A stretch of DNA of 64,000 nt, taken from positions 202,850,690 to 202,914,689 of the forward strand of contig CP136069.1 of the NCBI GenBank assembly GCA_032622095.1, in the 5' to 3' direction. The DNA is from Siphonodentalium dalli. Lineage: Eukaryota > Mollusca > Scaphopoda > Gadilida > Siphonodentaliidae. The notes beneath the pieces were generated by a model. The model did not search any database and was not told the origin of the DNA. It saw only the letters and a list, made by a program, of their open reading frames with translations. Numbering within the stretch: position 1 is the stretch's first letter; every line of letters starts with the position of its first letter. The position numbers and the translations under genes were made by a program. Of this stretch, positions 54,031 through 64,000 are shown piece after piece.

Positions 54031-55444
54031 TTGGTGGAGCGAATCCTAATGTTACAATGACACATGCCAGTAAATCAATACACAATGTAAAGTTGTGACA
54101 AGTGAAATAACACAAATAAACCTTCAGTAATCTAGCAAAAGAAATCCTTTATTCCTCAATAACAACGAACATTTATTTATTACACAGATATTTACAGAAT
54201 CGTAAATTCCCCGAGAATACAAATCATTGCTCAATCAAGTACGAGTGTTGTCTATTGTAATTATTGGATTATTTGACGTACTGAAAATATATATCAGAAC
54301 GTACCTATAAGCCGGGAATCTCTTCCCTTACCAATGAAACATAACGGCGGTTATATAATATCTAATTGATTCGCGATATGTTACGCAGGGACGTTTTTGT
54401 GTCTCCGTTTGGGTGGGTCGGAGCATCCACTTTGAAATTTCCAACTGCACACCTTGATTGTCATTGAACCTAGATCATCCCAATCTCTACGCCCATAGAG
54501 ATCATGTTCCACAAGTACAAAACCTGGGAACTTTGAGTTGTTGTCACAGGGAAGTTTATAACATTTCTCCCGAGTTAAATAAATTTAATTCAATGTTTAT
54601 TGCGATATCAGCTCACAAAAGTCACAAACAAGCATACAATCTCGAGTTAGAACCACCCCCAAACTGTGCAGTAGATTATTGAGGAACATGTATTAAAAAA
54701 GAAATATGTTTCCTGCCAAATTATAAAGTTCCCGGTCAGAAAAAATTGGCTGCGGACACACGTACCACAGTAGCGATGGCATAGTAGGTGTGACAATTTA
54801 TTATGGTGGAGTTTTGTGAAAAGTGGTCGTCAAAATTAATATGCCATAGCTAGCCATGTCGCCCGCTGCATATTCGCACAATGAGTCTTCCAAAGTTCGT
54901 TAAAATCAGCATTTTTACTTCTTTTCGTCCTTGTATATATATATATAGTTCGCGTTGTTTATTCCAGATTATATAAAACGTGCATGATACTACGTGCATG
55001 ACATGTGAATGAATGAGGGGTTGTCACGGTCAAACACAATTCTGGACGATCGATCGTGCAATTATATATATCGTAGGTAATACAATAGCAAAACGCAATG
55101 AATAGAGATCAACCTTGGTGAAATGCAATTGGTTTATTTGGTCCAGTCGACTCATTGTGCGGAAACTCAGCGGCCATATATTTATTTCAATACCTCCATT
55201 TCTGGAAAAGAGTATTTACAACAAGATTATTTACAAATTTGAACATGAGTAAAACAGCTGTGAAAGAGTATACTATACACTTATGTGACAGCATATGTGA
55301 AAGTTTGTATGCAGAATGTGCATGCCACATTATAAGATGGCGTGTGCATGGATTCAACCACGACTGTATGTCATTGGTTTTCCTCTAATCAGTGAGCACG
55401 AGGCAAGAAGGTACGATGCAGAGAACAGAATTATTGCGTGCTTA
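54031..55444. other. No gene recognised
   Basis: 1.4 kb with no supported exon. A 45-bp stretch at about 54505-54550 (ACAAAACCTGGGAACTTTGA) is shared with 15635-15665. The plus-strand open frame at 55155-55388 has Cys/His residues but no recognisable domain. Confidence 0.4.
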
Positions 55445-55844
55445 TTAACCCTTTACCCAACAAACCGGCCAAAACCGGCCAAATAAAGCTTCAACAGCCT
55501 AAAATATCTTCGGTCTGTCTCAATAGAACCATACAAATATGGATATCATTGGAACCGGCTCCTTGACCACATTGTGATAGTTACAGTTATGCCCTGTGCC
55601 AATGCATTCTCTTATATATGCGAGTCGACCATAGGTCGCCTCGCATATATAAGAGAATGCATTGGCCTAAAAAAAATCTGTTTTTAACACTTTTTACCAT
55701 TTTTTCTTACATTCTTTAACAATTTTATAATTTTTAATGTGTTAAGCCAATGCATTCTCTTATATATGCGAGGCGACCTATGGTCGACTCGCATATATAA
55801 GAGAATGCATTGGCACAGGGCCCTTCTGTTGGGTAAAGGGTTAA
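55445..55844 (-). mobile_element. TTAA MITE (CCCTTTACCCAACA ends) with two hairpins
   Basis: TTAA borders at 55445-55448 and 55841-55844; hairpins at 55599-55665 and 55747-55813, both apparently perfect. Opposite orientation to 45533-45979 and very similar to it, so both are recent. Confidence 0.88.
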
Positions 55845-55859
55845 CGAGTAGATTATGTG

Positions 55860-58009
55860 GCTGTCATGGAACATCTCCTCTCAGAATAAGTGCTTGAAGT
55901 TCTTCGTCGCTCAAGGAATCGTGCATGAATAAAAACACAGAAACTCCATAGTGGTTGAGAATTGTCTCCCAGTAGCTATTTCTTAGCGACAGAATAACAC
56001 TCGAAGAGCAGTACCTAATTGCGTGGACAAGTTCGTTGATATATTGCTTACCACATGCGCAGCATGTCATATTGTTGATGTAAGTAGTCTTATTGAGTAG
56101 CAGGGCGAGATTCCGACGTTGAACTGAACGGTTGGGATACTGTATATAAGAAGTGTCCATATCGACCAGGGAGTGCTGGGATCGAAATTAACTAGCCGAA
56201 ACGTAGATAGTGATGGGTTCTTGTCACGGATGATTTCCAGAATGAGCAATAGTGGTCTCGAACAGCTTTTTTGTAAATATTTGTCCATGTAGATTCTGAT
56301 GGAAAATGTCCAGTTTGTACAAAGGACATTGTAGAGTTTATATTGCCGAAGAACATGAACAATGTCGGGAACAAATCCAGTAGTGTGTCTATCGAACAGA
56401 GTGTATTGAAAGAATCGTAAGAGGAAGATCTTTAGCGGTACGTGGTGTCCTTGGGGAAGGTGGATCAGATGGCCAAGGAAGTTCAACTTTTTCGTATGGA
56501 TTTCGGACTCAAGAGGAAGAAGTCCCAACAAGCTGAGAGCGACGTCCGTTGATGTTCGTTCGGGAAGAGATTCTATATGTTTTACACAGCATCGGAAGGC
56601 TCGCTCGAGTGAGATGCTCATAGAACGGGTATTGACTGGTGTGAACTCGCATCCATATAACGCCCTTGGAAGGACAACCGACTTCAGCATATATCCCATC
56701 GTCAGGGGAGAGCACGATTTCAAAGGTTGCTTTCCAGCAAGGGCGAAGTAACTTTTACGCAGTTTCGTTGTTAAAACTTTCGCTCGGACGGAGTCATTTT
56801 GAAACTTGTTATGCTGAATTTCTATAGGTGCACACACGAAGAAGTTTCTGATATTGGTAGATCTCCGATGAACCACTGCCTGTTGTGGGATTTGTCCTGA
56901 TTCGTCTCATAAAAAACGATTACTACACTTTTGGTGTTGGGAAAAATTAAAACGCCATAGTCGGCTGTAGTTGAAACATAATTTCAGAAGACTGTCCATT
57001 CCAGCTTTTGATAACGAAAGTATAGCTATGTCGTCTGCTGCCGTCGGGGCAGCGCATGGCACAGATTCCATTGAAAACCCGCAGTTCGAGGAGTTCAATT
57101 GTTTCAGCAAGTCATTTATGTACACGAGGTAGAAGAATGGGGACCACACAGTTGTGTTTCACTGTGAGTGTATTTGAGAGAGATCCATTATACAGCACGG
57201 GACTTGAGCAATCAGAATACATGATGGCCACGACACGTATAGTATCTGTCCACGGAAACCCAGTTGATGAAGTTTCAACAAGAGACCTTCGTGCCATACC
57301 CGATCGAAGGCTTTTGCTGAGTCCAAAAACACACACATAGGCACGAGCATCGAGATCACCAGTATAGTGGATGAATTCTTTGACAAGAAACGCAGACATC
57401 TGGCAGCTAACTCCTTTCTGGAAAACGTGCTGCAACTCGTGTGTGGACTTTGCGATGTCACGGTCATCAAGAAATCTGCTGAGAAGGATACGTTCGAAGA
57501 CTTTGTAAATCACGGGCAAAAGGGTTATCGCTCTGTATAGCTGTCAGGAAGTTGCTTCGGATTAGGATCGCCCTTGTATAACGGCACGATTATCCCAGAT
57601 TTGAGAGAGGGTGGTATCCATCCGAGTTGGATAATTCCGTTGAACAGACGACATAGAGCGTTCGAAAGCGATGCACTCCCATTAGTTAGATGGTCGTTTG
57701 TGATTTGGTCAATACCGCCTGATTTGTTACACTTCAGTCGTCGTAAAACCGATATCACTTCAATATTACTAATTGGTCCGCAGAGCACATCACAATTGAA
57801 TTCCGGTGAGACTCATCAAGCAGTGAATTAAGTTGTAAGCTTATACTTTCCTCAAACTCAGGATCAGAATGAGCAGAGGGAGTGTACAGGTTTTCGAAAT
57901 ATGCTCGCCAAGCTTCAAGAATTTCGCGTTGATCTCTGAGTGTTCTACCTTCGAAGTTCATAGCGGAACCGAAACTGTTAATTGGAATTTTCCAACTTGT
58001 ATACCACAA
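55860..58009 (-). pseudogene. Decayed, 5'-truncated LINE (RT to C-terminal knuckle)
   Basis: Minus-strand non-LTR retrotransposon read in at least five frames. In coding order: a linker (57755-58009), RT fingers LRRLKCNKSGGIDQITNDHL and WIPPSLKSGIIVPLYKGD (57525-57788), VFLDSAKAFDRVWHEGLLLK (within 57159-57470), FFYLVYINDLLKQL (56907-57149), and the C-terminal region LKSVVLPRALYGCEF ... LNFLGHLIHLPQGHHVPL (56067-56876). It ends with the Cys/His knuckle CCACGKQYINELVHAIRYC (55864-56160). The position of the catalytic YADD reads AADD, so the Tyr is lost. The endonuclease is missing because the copy ends at about 58009. Relics of the same family lie at 10457-10815 and 15640-16120, so this was once an active family here. 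Confidence 0.88.
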
Positions 58010-58260
58010 GCTCCAGAATTAATGGAAATGACCAACCTGACATCCTTAAGATTGAAACATTTCCAACTGATGATGAACATTTCAGTTCACAATTTGTACC
58101 GAAAGTAGGGAAATATTCGACTGATGCTAAAAACAACAAACTTCCCACTAAAAAGAGGTTAAATTATCACGCATGAAATTTACAACTGTTTAATATTTTG
58201 AAAAAAGTGGGTGGCGATCCCCCACCTCCCATAACCCCTTGTCGTCACGCCCCTGAACTT
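57975..58260 (-). repeat. Dispersed repeat DR3, copy 2 (reverse)
   Basis: GGTGGCGATCCCCCACCTCC and CTTGTCGTCACGCCC, with several TTTCCAAC motifs, mirror 52590-52880. It abuts the truncated 5' end of the LINE. Confidence 0.65.
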
Positions 58261-58419
58261 GCTACAGACCCACATTATAAATTAATTACCTCTGATCCAA
58301 TATAGAAACATTTCCCCCGTTCAACGTTTGTAAGATTACGCGTCCGATTTGACACCACACGATTTGACACCACAAAACTCATTGATAAGTTGTCAGAAAA
58401 ATAATCAGATCATATTAAA

Positions 58420-58790
58420 GAGGCTCAGGACATGGCTCATTCGAGCTTCCAAATTGTTTCTACGTAATTTGGAAGGACGTATAAGATATTTTTTACAAAT
58501 ACGGGAAATTACCGGGCTTCATATGCTCTGAAAAAGTACTTTCCACGGTCACAACCACTTTCCAGCAGTTTTCAATTTTTCGCACAGAAGGATTTCTACC
58601 GTATCAGGAATAGACTAACACAGAACGCTCTTTTCTGTTCCATGCCGTGTAAATGGCTATTTTGTGTTTGGCACCCAAACATCGTGTTCAACGTTGTGGT
58701 TTTGGCACTTCAATGAGTCACATATATGCTCGTAGAAAGGTAGTTTTTATCGACCTATTTCGATGCCGGGAAAAAATGAAAAACTAATAT
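58420..58790 (+). repeat. Dispersed repeat DR2, copy 2 (longest)
   Basis: GGACATGGCTCATTCGAGCT (mirrored at 63674-63695), AACGCTCTTTTCTGTTCCAT, ATCGTGTTCAACGTTG and CTCGTAGAAAGGTAGT. Confidence 0.75.
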
Positions 58791-59243
58791 TATTAGGTAC
58801 ATTTTAGGGCGCAAACCGCAATGTGTAGGCGGTTATTTTCTAATCAATGGCATTAAGTTTGGTACATTTTATAGAGTTACTTTTACTGTTGATTCATCTT
58901 TGTTGAATTCGGCGTTCATCAAACACGTTCTAAATATAGCGATGACGCACGCCTTTACAGTTCAGTCGAGTCATAGACAATAAATATATTGCTATACGTT
59001 TATGCTGCATCAATGGACTTTTTTTCATGGTCATGTCAGCTGGTCATGTGTCAACTTTTTAGCGCGTTTATAATTTGTGTCAGCCCAGCAAAAGTTCCAA
59101 TGACCGACTCATAAAGAGCGTCCATGCTCTTAATTTCTTTTGCACCGTAAGGTGAAAATTGGCTTATTTTTTGTCAATGTTGTTATTAAATTCGGACAGG
59201 GCACCGTTAACGCATCATTTATATCTACAGACATTATATATGG
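58791..59243. other. No gene recognised
   Basis: Nothing supported in 450 bp. Confidence 0.4.
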
Positions 59244-60031
59244 CAGGACCAGACTTCAGTCTGCCATATAGCCGCGCCCACGCCCGGATAGCAGGACCAG
59301 ACTTCAGTCTGCCATATAGCCGCGCCCACGCCCGGATAGCAGGACCAGACTTCAGTCTGCCATATAGCCGCGCCCACGCCCGGGAAGCAGGACCAGACTT
59401 CGGTCTGCCATATAGCCGCGCCCACGCCCGGATAGCAGGACCAGACTTCAGTCTGCCATATAGCCGTGCCCACGCCCGGGTAGCAGGACCAGACTTCGGT
59501 CTGCCATATAGCCGCGCCCACGCGCGGATAGCAGGACCAGACTTCAGTCTGCCATATAGCCGCGCCCACGCCCGGATAGCAGGACCAGCCTTCGGTCTGC
59601 CATATAGCCGCGCCCGGATAGCAGGACCAGACTTCAGTCTGTCATATAGCCGTGCCCACGCCCGGATAGCAGGACCAGACTTCAGTCTGCCATATAGCAG
59701 CGCCCACGCCCGGAAGTCCAGACTTCAGTCTGCCATATAGCCGCGCCCACGCCCGGATAGCAGGACCAGACTTCAGTCTGCCATATAGCCACGCCCGGAT
59801 AGCAGGACCAGACTTCAGTCTGTCATATAGCCGCGCCCACGCCCGGATAGCAGGACCAGACTTCGGTCTGCCATATAGCCGCGCCCACGCCCGGATAGCA
59901 AGACCAGACTTCAGTCTGCCATATAGCCGCGCCCACGCCCGGATAGCAGGACCAGACTTCAGTCTGCCATATAGCCACGCCCGGATAGCAGGACCAGACT
60001 TCAGTCTGCAATATAGCCGCGCCCACGCCCG
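59244..60031. repeat. 48-bp GC-rich minisatellite, about 17 copies
   Basis: The unit is AGCAGGACCAGACTTCAGTC TGCCATATAGCCGCGCCCAC plus GCCCGGAT; some units are 36-38 bp, lacking CGCGCCCACG. Each holds the inverted repeat GACTTCAGTC / GACTTCGGTC. GC is far above the surroundings. The 48-bp period keeps frames open on both strands (AGPDFSLPYSRAHARI), with no evidence of a gene. Confidence 0.95.
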
Positions 60032-60089
60032 GGTGTTTAGGGGGCTGATACTTTTTGCCCGAATTAGTTTACATGATATATTCATGATT

Positions 60090-60596
60090 TTAACTCTTTC
60101 AGTGCCACGGTCTGTAGAGTGCCATAGCCGATAAAATCGACCCTAAAAAAAATAAAAAATAAAAAACAAAAAAACAATTTTTTTTTTTTTTTTATAATTA
60201 TTTTATTTTTGGGGTTGAATTTTTTTTGGGGTATGCTTAAGCATGCTATAGCGAATTTAAAACCAAACTGGATAAAACCTTAGGGTCATGTTATAACTCA
60301 AAACTATCACCAAGTATTCATAGTAATAATTTTGATGCCCATGAAAAACGTAAGATTCCCTAGCACTAAACCTACCAAATAAGTCTGGCACTGAAAGTGT
60401 TAAAGAATATAAGAAAAAATTATTAAAATTGTAAAAAATTGTAAAAAATAATAACAAATAATGAAAAATTGTTAGGCCAATGCATTCTCTTATATATGCG
60501 AGGCGACCTAATGGTCGACTTGCATATATAAGAGAATGCATTGGCACAGGGTATATGGGTTGATACAAAAATCGGACATGGCACTGAAAGGGTTAA
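60090..60596 (-). mobile_element. TTAA MITE (TCTTTCAGTGCCA ends) with one hairpin
   Basis: TTAA at 60090-60093 and 60593-60596; right end TGGCACTGAAAGGGTTAA. It shares GGGGTATGCTTAAGCATGCT and AACTATCACCAAGTATTCAT with 50669-51152. Hairpin at 60477-60544 with one extra base at its loop. Confidence 0.85.
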
Positions 60597-60714
60597 CACA
60601 GTTTTTGTAGAATATACATTGAATATTTACTTGTATATACACAGAAATATAAAATAGATTCAAATTAACCTTAAATATGTATAAATCGGACAGACATTTG
60701 AAAAATACTATAAT

Positions 60715-60880
60715 TTGCCACAATTTCCCCTTGCAAAACCATTAAATTTGCCCGAAAATTTACCGAATTTTTACCGAAAATATATCCAATTTGCCCGAAA
60801 ATTGCCCGAATTTTGAGCTTTCTAAATATTGGAGGACTGAAGCCCTCTGAGCCCCCCCTCCCCCTGACCCGTATACGGCT
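60715..60880 (-). repeat. Inverted partner of 62396-62545
   Basis: TTGCCCGAAAATT, CGAATTTTGAGCTTTC and a GAGGGGGGGCTCAG-type tract are mirrored by GAAAGCTCAAAATTCGGGCA and GGAAAATTC at 62440-62510. The two enclose the candidate promoter and first exon. Confidence 0.55.
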
Positions 60881-61422
60881 ATGGGATTTGTTGATAATAA
60901 GACTGGGAAATCAAATTGACGTTCACGGGTTATGAAAACTAGGAAATTGGACTTCAGCGCCATATGAAAGCAGAATGTACACAAGACTCCAAGGGGTCGT
61001 ATTTCCACAGCGGTAACCCTGCCCCGGGGCTGTACCCTCTCCGCGGCGGGATACGGGCAATCAAAAAGTTTTACACATCTCCCGAGCACTATTCAATAAT
61101 ATATTTACATATTCGTCTGCATACAACACACTTGGGAAATGAAATCTAGAAATTTATGGAAAATATTGTTAAGGCCCCGATCGGTGGTTAGTTCTGTTTC
61201 AATTTACTTTCGCTTCGATTAATCTTGACGCTGTTAGTAATTTGTGGGTTGTGTCTGGCCGCGAACCGACGATGTCGTTGGATAACGACGTTAGGGCGGC
61301 TGCGACCCCTCCCCAGAGACGTCGCAGATAATTGAACAATAATTTTAGCTCTGCGACCTAATCACCGTAATAATTTTCATTTCAAAGCCGTCACCAATTA
61401 CACAAATGTTCTCTGTTCCGTG
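60881..61422. other. Repeat-poor, CpG-containing upstream region
   Basis: Lacks the repeats that fill most of the window and is locally GC- and CpG-richer, for example GACGATGTCGTTGGATAACG at about 61268-61287. It would be the proximal upstream or 5' UTR region of the exon at 61851. No coding assigned. Confidence 0.4.
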
Positions 61423-61453
61423 ATTGGACAGAGATTTCACTGGTTCCGCCAAT
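61423..61453 (+). promoter_or_regulatory. Inverted CCAAT-box pair
   Basis: ATTGG at 61423-61427 (in GTGATTGGACAG) and CCAAT at 61449-61453 (in CCGCCAATCAGCGCG) lie 21 bp apart, both with NF-Y-like flanks. They are about 400 bp upstream of the candidate start codon. Promoter role is inferred. Confidence 0.4.
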
Positions 61454-61850
61454 CAGCGCGCCGTGTTTTCCAAGATTTATATCGCTGGAATCTCCCACCT
61501 GTTGCAATAACGACATGAGTCCCGGCTTTTGTGATTAACTTCCATTATCAATATTACTACTATCCATTGTCCATTGTTTTTACAAGCTTTACCAATATTG
61601 AACATTGATAGAAAAATTCCATTGGTGTTGGTCTGAGGTTTTCGGTATTCTGAGACTTAAACGTATACAATGACTACTTTATAAATCAGCCTTATCACAT
61701 ATATGAAGTGAATTTATTCTTTTCTGGTTGGAAAAATAACTTAAACAGCTCGCAGAATTTTCAGTTTCTTTGAAATAATGGACTTCATGGACTTGAAAAC
61801 ATAAATTCTTGACGACCTAATTTGACGAGATTTATTCCGACATATTAACG

Positions 61851-61917
61851 ATGGAAGCACCCCAAACAACGGATAAAAGAAGAAGTGCATTCACGGCTGT
61901 TCATCCAAAATCTCCAG
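61851..61917 (+). CDS. Candidate first coding exon of an unidentified gene
   Basis: ATG at 61851 in the context TTAACGATGG opens 22 codons, MEAPQTTDKRRSAFTAVHPK plus Ser-Pro, and is cut after the first base of the next codon by a strong donor, G|GTGAGTG, at 61918. The short, basic, Ser/Thr/Pro-rich start is typical of nuclear or cytosolic regulatory proteins, but I do not recognise it. Stops precede the ATG in frame (for example the TAA at 61846-61848). Support for reality: the repeat-free upstream region, CCAAT boxes and a consensus donor. Against: no second exon in the window; the downstream 2 kb is MITE and repeat sequence. The gene would continue beyond 64000. Confidence 0.45.
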
Positions 61918-61948
61918 GTGAGTGAAACGTATTGTAATAGCCGTATAC

Positions 61949-62391
61949 TGGCGGGTGTGACTAAACACCAAGCCATACCAAGCCAAACCAAGCCGTAGGA
62001 AATAAGAAGCAAAATTGAAGTTTATTCTCTATTATCATGTATATATGATGTTTATATATGACCAATATATATATATATATATATTTGATGGACGAAAGTC
62101 TAATTAAATCGCCTAGCGCGACGGACACAAGGCTGCGGTTGTGGCTTGGTTCATATAAAATAAAGCTCCCATCAGCTTATATCTATATTATTATGTATAT
62201 GAAATGTTTATATTACCAAATAAAACTATTCCGTTCATCAAATATCAATAAAATAGTTTTATATTGTCATATAAACATCACATATACATAATAATATAGA
62301 ATAAACTTCAATTTTGCATCTTATTTCATATATATATGGCTTGGTATGGCTTGGTTTGGCTTGGTATGGCTTGGTGTTTAATCACACCGGT
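61949..62391. mobile_element. MITE with ~70-bp TIR (ACCAAGCC repeats)
   Basis: The left end GGCGGGTGTGACTAAACACC, then AAGCCATACCAAGCCAAACC, is mirrored at the right by GGCTTGGTGTTTAATCACAC. AAATAAGA.GCAAAATTGAAG TTTATTCT is also mirrored at about 62300-62325. It lies 31 bp after the splice donor of the candidate first exon, so within its intron 1. Confidence 0.85.
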
Positions 62392-62395
62392 ACTG

Positions 62396-62545
62396 GCCAG
62401 GGGCTTGGGTTTGGAATTCTGCAGCTCCTCCCTCAAAGGTTTTGAAAGCTCAAAATTCGGGCAAATTAAAGATATTTTCAGTCAAATTCGGACAATTTTC
62501 GGGAAAATTCAATAGTATTTCAGGGTGGGGTTGGCAAATTACAGT
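62396..62545 (+). repeat. Inverted partner of 60715-60880
   Basis: GGTTTTGAAAGCTCAAAATT, CGGGCAAATTAAAGATATTT and TCGGGAAAATTC mirror the 60.7-kb segment. Confidence 0.55.
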
Positions 62546-62887
62546 ATTATTTCACATCTCTGTCCGAATTATACATATTAAAGGCTCGTTTGAATCTATT
62601 GTGTTATATGTATGTGTATATACAAAGTTACAACAACAACAACAACAACATCAAAATAATCTTATCTAAAGTCGTGTTTTGCTTCATGCTGTTGAAAACG
62701 AAATATGACATAAACTTAACCTAAAAGACAAAACAAATATTGTTTTGTTATTGAATAATTATCAAAATATTTTTGGTGTCCCTCTAAAACATCGAATTGT
62801 ATGAAATAAATGCATAGAAAATTAAATATCAAACAAAATAGTGTATTTCTTGTAGCATTTCTCTTCCAACTTGTAATTTTATACACT
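62546..62887. other. No gene; short (CAA)n at 62630-62650
   Basis: Nothing supported besides a seven-copy CAA run. Confidence 0.4.
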
Positions 62888-63010
62888 TTAAGACATATTA
62901 TGGACTTGTTCGGTGCGTGAAATTGATAAGAGTATTCAGGCGCTATGACAACTTGTAGCAATCTACTAACATCGCCGAACATTTCAAAGAAATCGACCAT
63001 GCCACTCCAT
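62888..63010 (-). repeat. Dispersed repeat DR1, truncated copy 4
   Basis: AAGACATATTATGGACTTGT, GTGCGTGAAATTGATAAGAG, CATCGCCGAA.ATTTCAAA and CGACCAT.CCACTCCAT match 53640-53770. Confidence 0.75.
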
Positions 63011-63035
63011 TAATAATATTCGTTTTCAATATAAC

Positions 63036-63108
63036 GAAATAATACCAACGAGATAATACCAACGAGATGATACCAACGAGATAATACCAACGAGATAATA
63101 GCAAGGCA
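63036..63108. repeat. 14-bp tandem repeat, five copies
   Basis: ATAATACCAACGAG repeated about five times, with one GATGATACC variant. Confidence 0.9.
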
Positions 63109-63115
63109 GCCATTA

Positions 63116-63384
63116 ATAGGAGCTAGGTATTTATTGCTAGATATCGACGGTCAAACGAGAATGTTTTTAAACGATTTGAATTGTTTGCCAGCCTATATTT
63201 AGCTAACATTCCAATGATCGTCTCTGCATCATGATAATATAGTTTGAATTCGTTTTCAACATATGAAACTGATGCTTGGTTTTGTTGATTCTGTTGTGAT
63301 GTTTGTGCCATAAAAATGGATTTCATATATATATATTTGCCTTTATTCTTGTACCCGATAAGCTGGCAACTATTTTTTGCGCTC
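63116..63384. other. No gene recognised
   Basis: A minus-strand open frame at 63123-63326 has no domain. Confidence 0.35.
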
Positions 63385-63705
63385 CAAAATACACCTAAAT
63401 ATATTCGCTTTTTGAATTTTTCCCGTATTCAAAATAGATCGATAATGTTTAAACTACCTTTCTATGAGTATTACATGTATACATTGAAGTCATAAAAATA
63501 CAAAATTGAACACGATGTTTGAGTCACAAACAAAAGCCACTTGCACGACATTGAACAGAAAAACGTTTCTATTCTTGATATGGTAGAAATAAAGAGAATT
63601 TGTTTCAATTTTATGCGAACCGTTGAAAACTTCTGGAGAGTGTTTTTCATATCAAAAGTATGTAGCCGACATTGGAAGCTCGAATGAGCCATGTCCGTTT
63701 GAGAA
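63385..63705 (-). repeat. Dispersed repeat DR2, copy 3 (reverse)
   Basis: ACTACCTTTCTATGAG, GAACACGATGTTTGAGT, GAACAGAAAA.CGTT and GGAAGCTCGAATGAGCCATG mirror the 58.4-58.8 kb copy. Confidence 0.75.
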
Positions 63706-63792
63706 TCACGCTGTTCTTTTTATTCAGATATATTATATATAAAATAATACGTCTGGATCAATAAGTTCCAGCTGATATATTTTATCTTGTTT

Positions 63793-64000
63793 GAATATTC
63801 TATCCATTTATTCGCGTATTTATTTGTTTATATTGAATATTCTATCCATTTATTCGCGTATTTATTTGTTTATATTGAATATTCTATCCATTTATTCACG
63901 TATTTATTTGTTTGATATTGAATATTCTATCCATTTATTCGCGTATTTATTTGTTTGATATTGAATATTCTATCCATTTATTCGCGCATTTATTTGTTTA
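63793..64000. repeat. 42-bp minisatellite running off the window end
   Basis: The unit is GAATATTCTATCCATTTATT CGCGTATTTATTTGTTTATA TT; later copies have TTTGATATT (one extra base) and single changes (CACG, CGCGCA). Five copies are visible and the array continues past base 64000. Confidence 0.95.

Noticed and set aside
59159-59740. 193-codon repetitive open frame
   Set aside because: Produced by the 48-bp minisatellite; the opposite strand is equally open and shorter units break the frame.

Overview
This is a gene-poor, AT-rich, repeat-laden stretch of an animal nuclear genome. Spliced exons with GT/AG borders, an intronless class A GPCR, several jockey/CR1-like non-LTR retrotransposons, many foldback MITEs, a Helitron-like element and long minisatellites point to a metazoan. 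A mollusc or other lophotrochozoan is my inference from the GPCR type and the LINE architecture; the sequence does not prove it.

Host genes are few. (1) Three, perhaps four, exons of a short-chain dehydrogenase/reductase (retinol / beta-hydroxybutyrate dehydrogenase-like) lie at 644-4596 on the plus strand. The cofactor-binding N-terminus would lie upstream of the window. (2) A complete intronless 381-residue GPCR is at 36917-38062. (3) A candidate first coding exon with a clean start and splice donor is at 61851-61917, below a repeat-poor region with two CCAAT boxes.

Layout. 1-5.5 kb: SDR gene with MITEs in its introns. 5.5-9.2 kb: dispersed repeats, a (GTT)n tract and a nonautonomous Helitron. 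9.2-13 kb: TTAA-bounded MITEs carrying a 67-nt hairpin, a GA/TA microsatellite and an 18/36-bp minisatellite. 13.5-16.1 kb: LINE relics. 16.2-17.8 kb: a MITE swollen by a 33-bp minisatellite. 19.3-26.5 kb: a 28/41-bp satellite split by a nearly intact LINE with a target-site duplication. 26.5-32.4 kb: a 5.8-kb inverted-repeat composite around about 14 degenerate 190-bp units. 32.4-36.1 kb: a decayed LINE. 36.9-38.1 kb: the GPCR. 38.3-39.4 kb: a second copy of the 16-kb MITE, in reverse, swollen by a different (20-bp) minisatellite. 39.5-54 kb: nested MITEs, satellites and dispersed repeats. 55.4-58.8 kb: a TTAA MITE, a decayed minus-strand LINE and repeats. 59.2-60.6 kb: a 48-bp minisatellite and a TTAA MITE. 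61-64 kb: the candidate first exon, a MITE in its intron and minor repeats.

The window is informative mainly about repeat biology. Internal paralogues supply pre-insertion sites for three TTAA elements. One hairpin module recurs in hosts with four kinds of ends. Two copies of one MITE have each amplified a different internal segment. All family assignments come from reading the sequence by eye; no database search was run.
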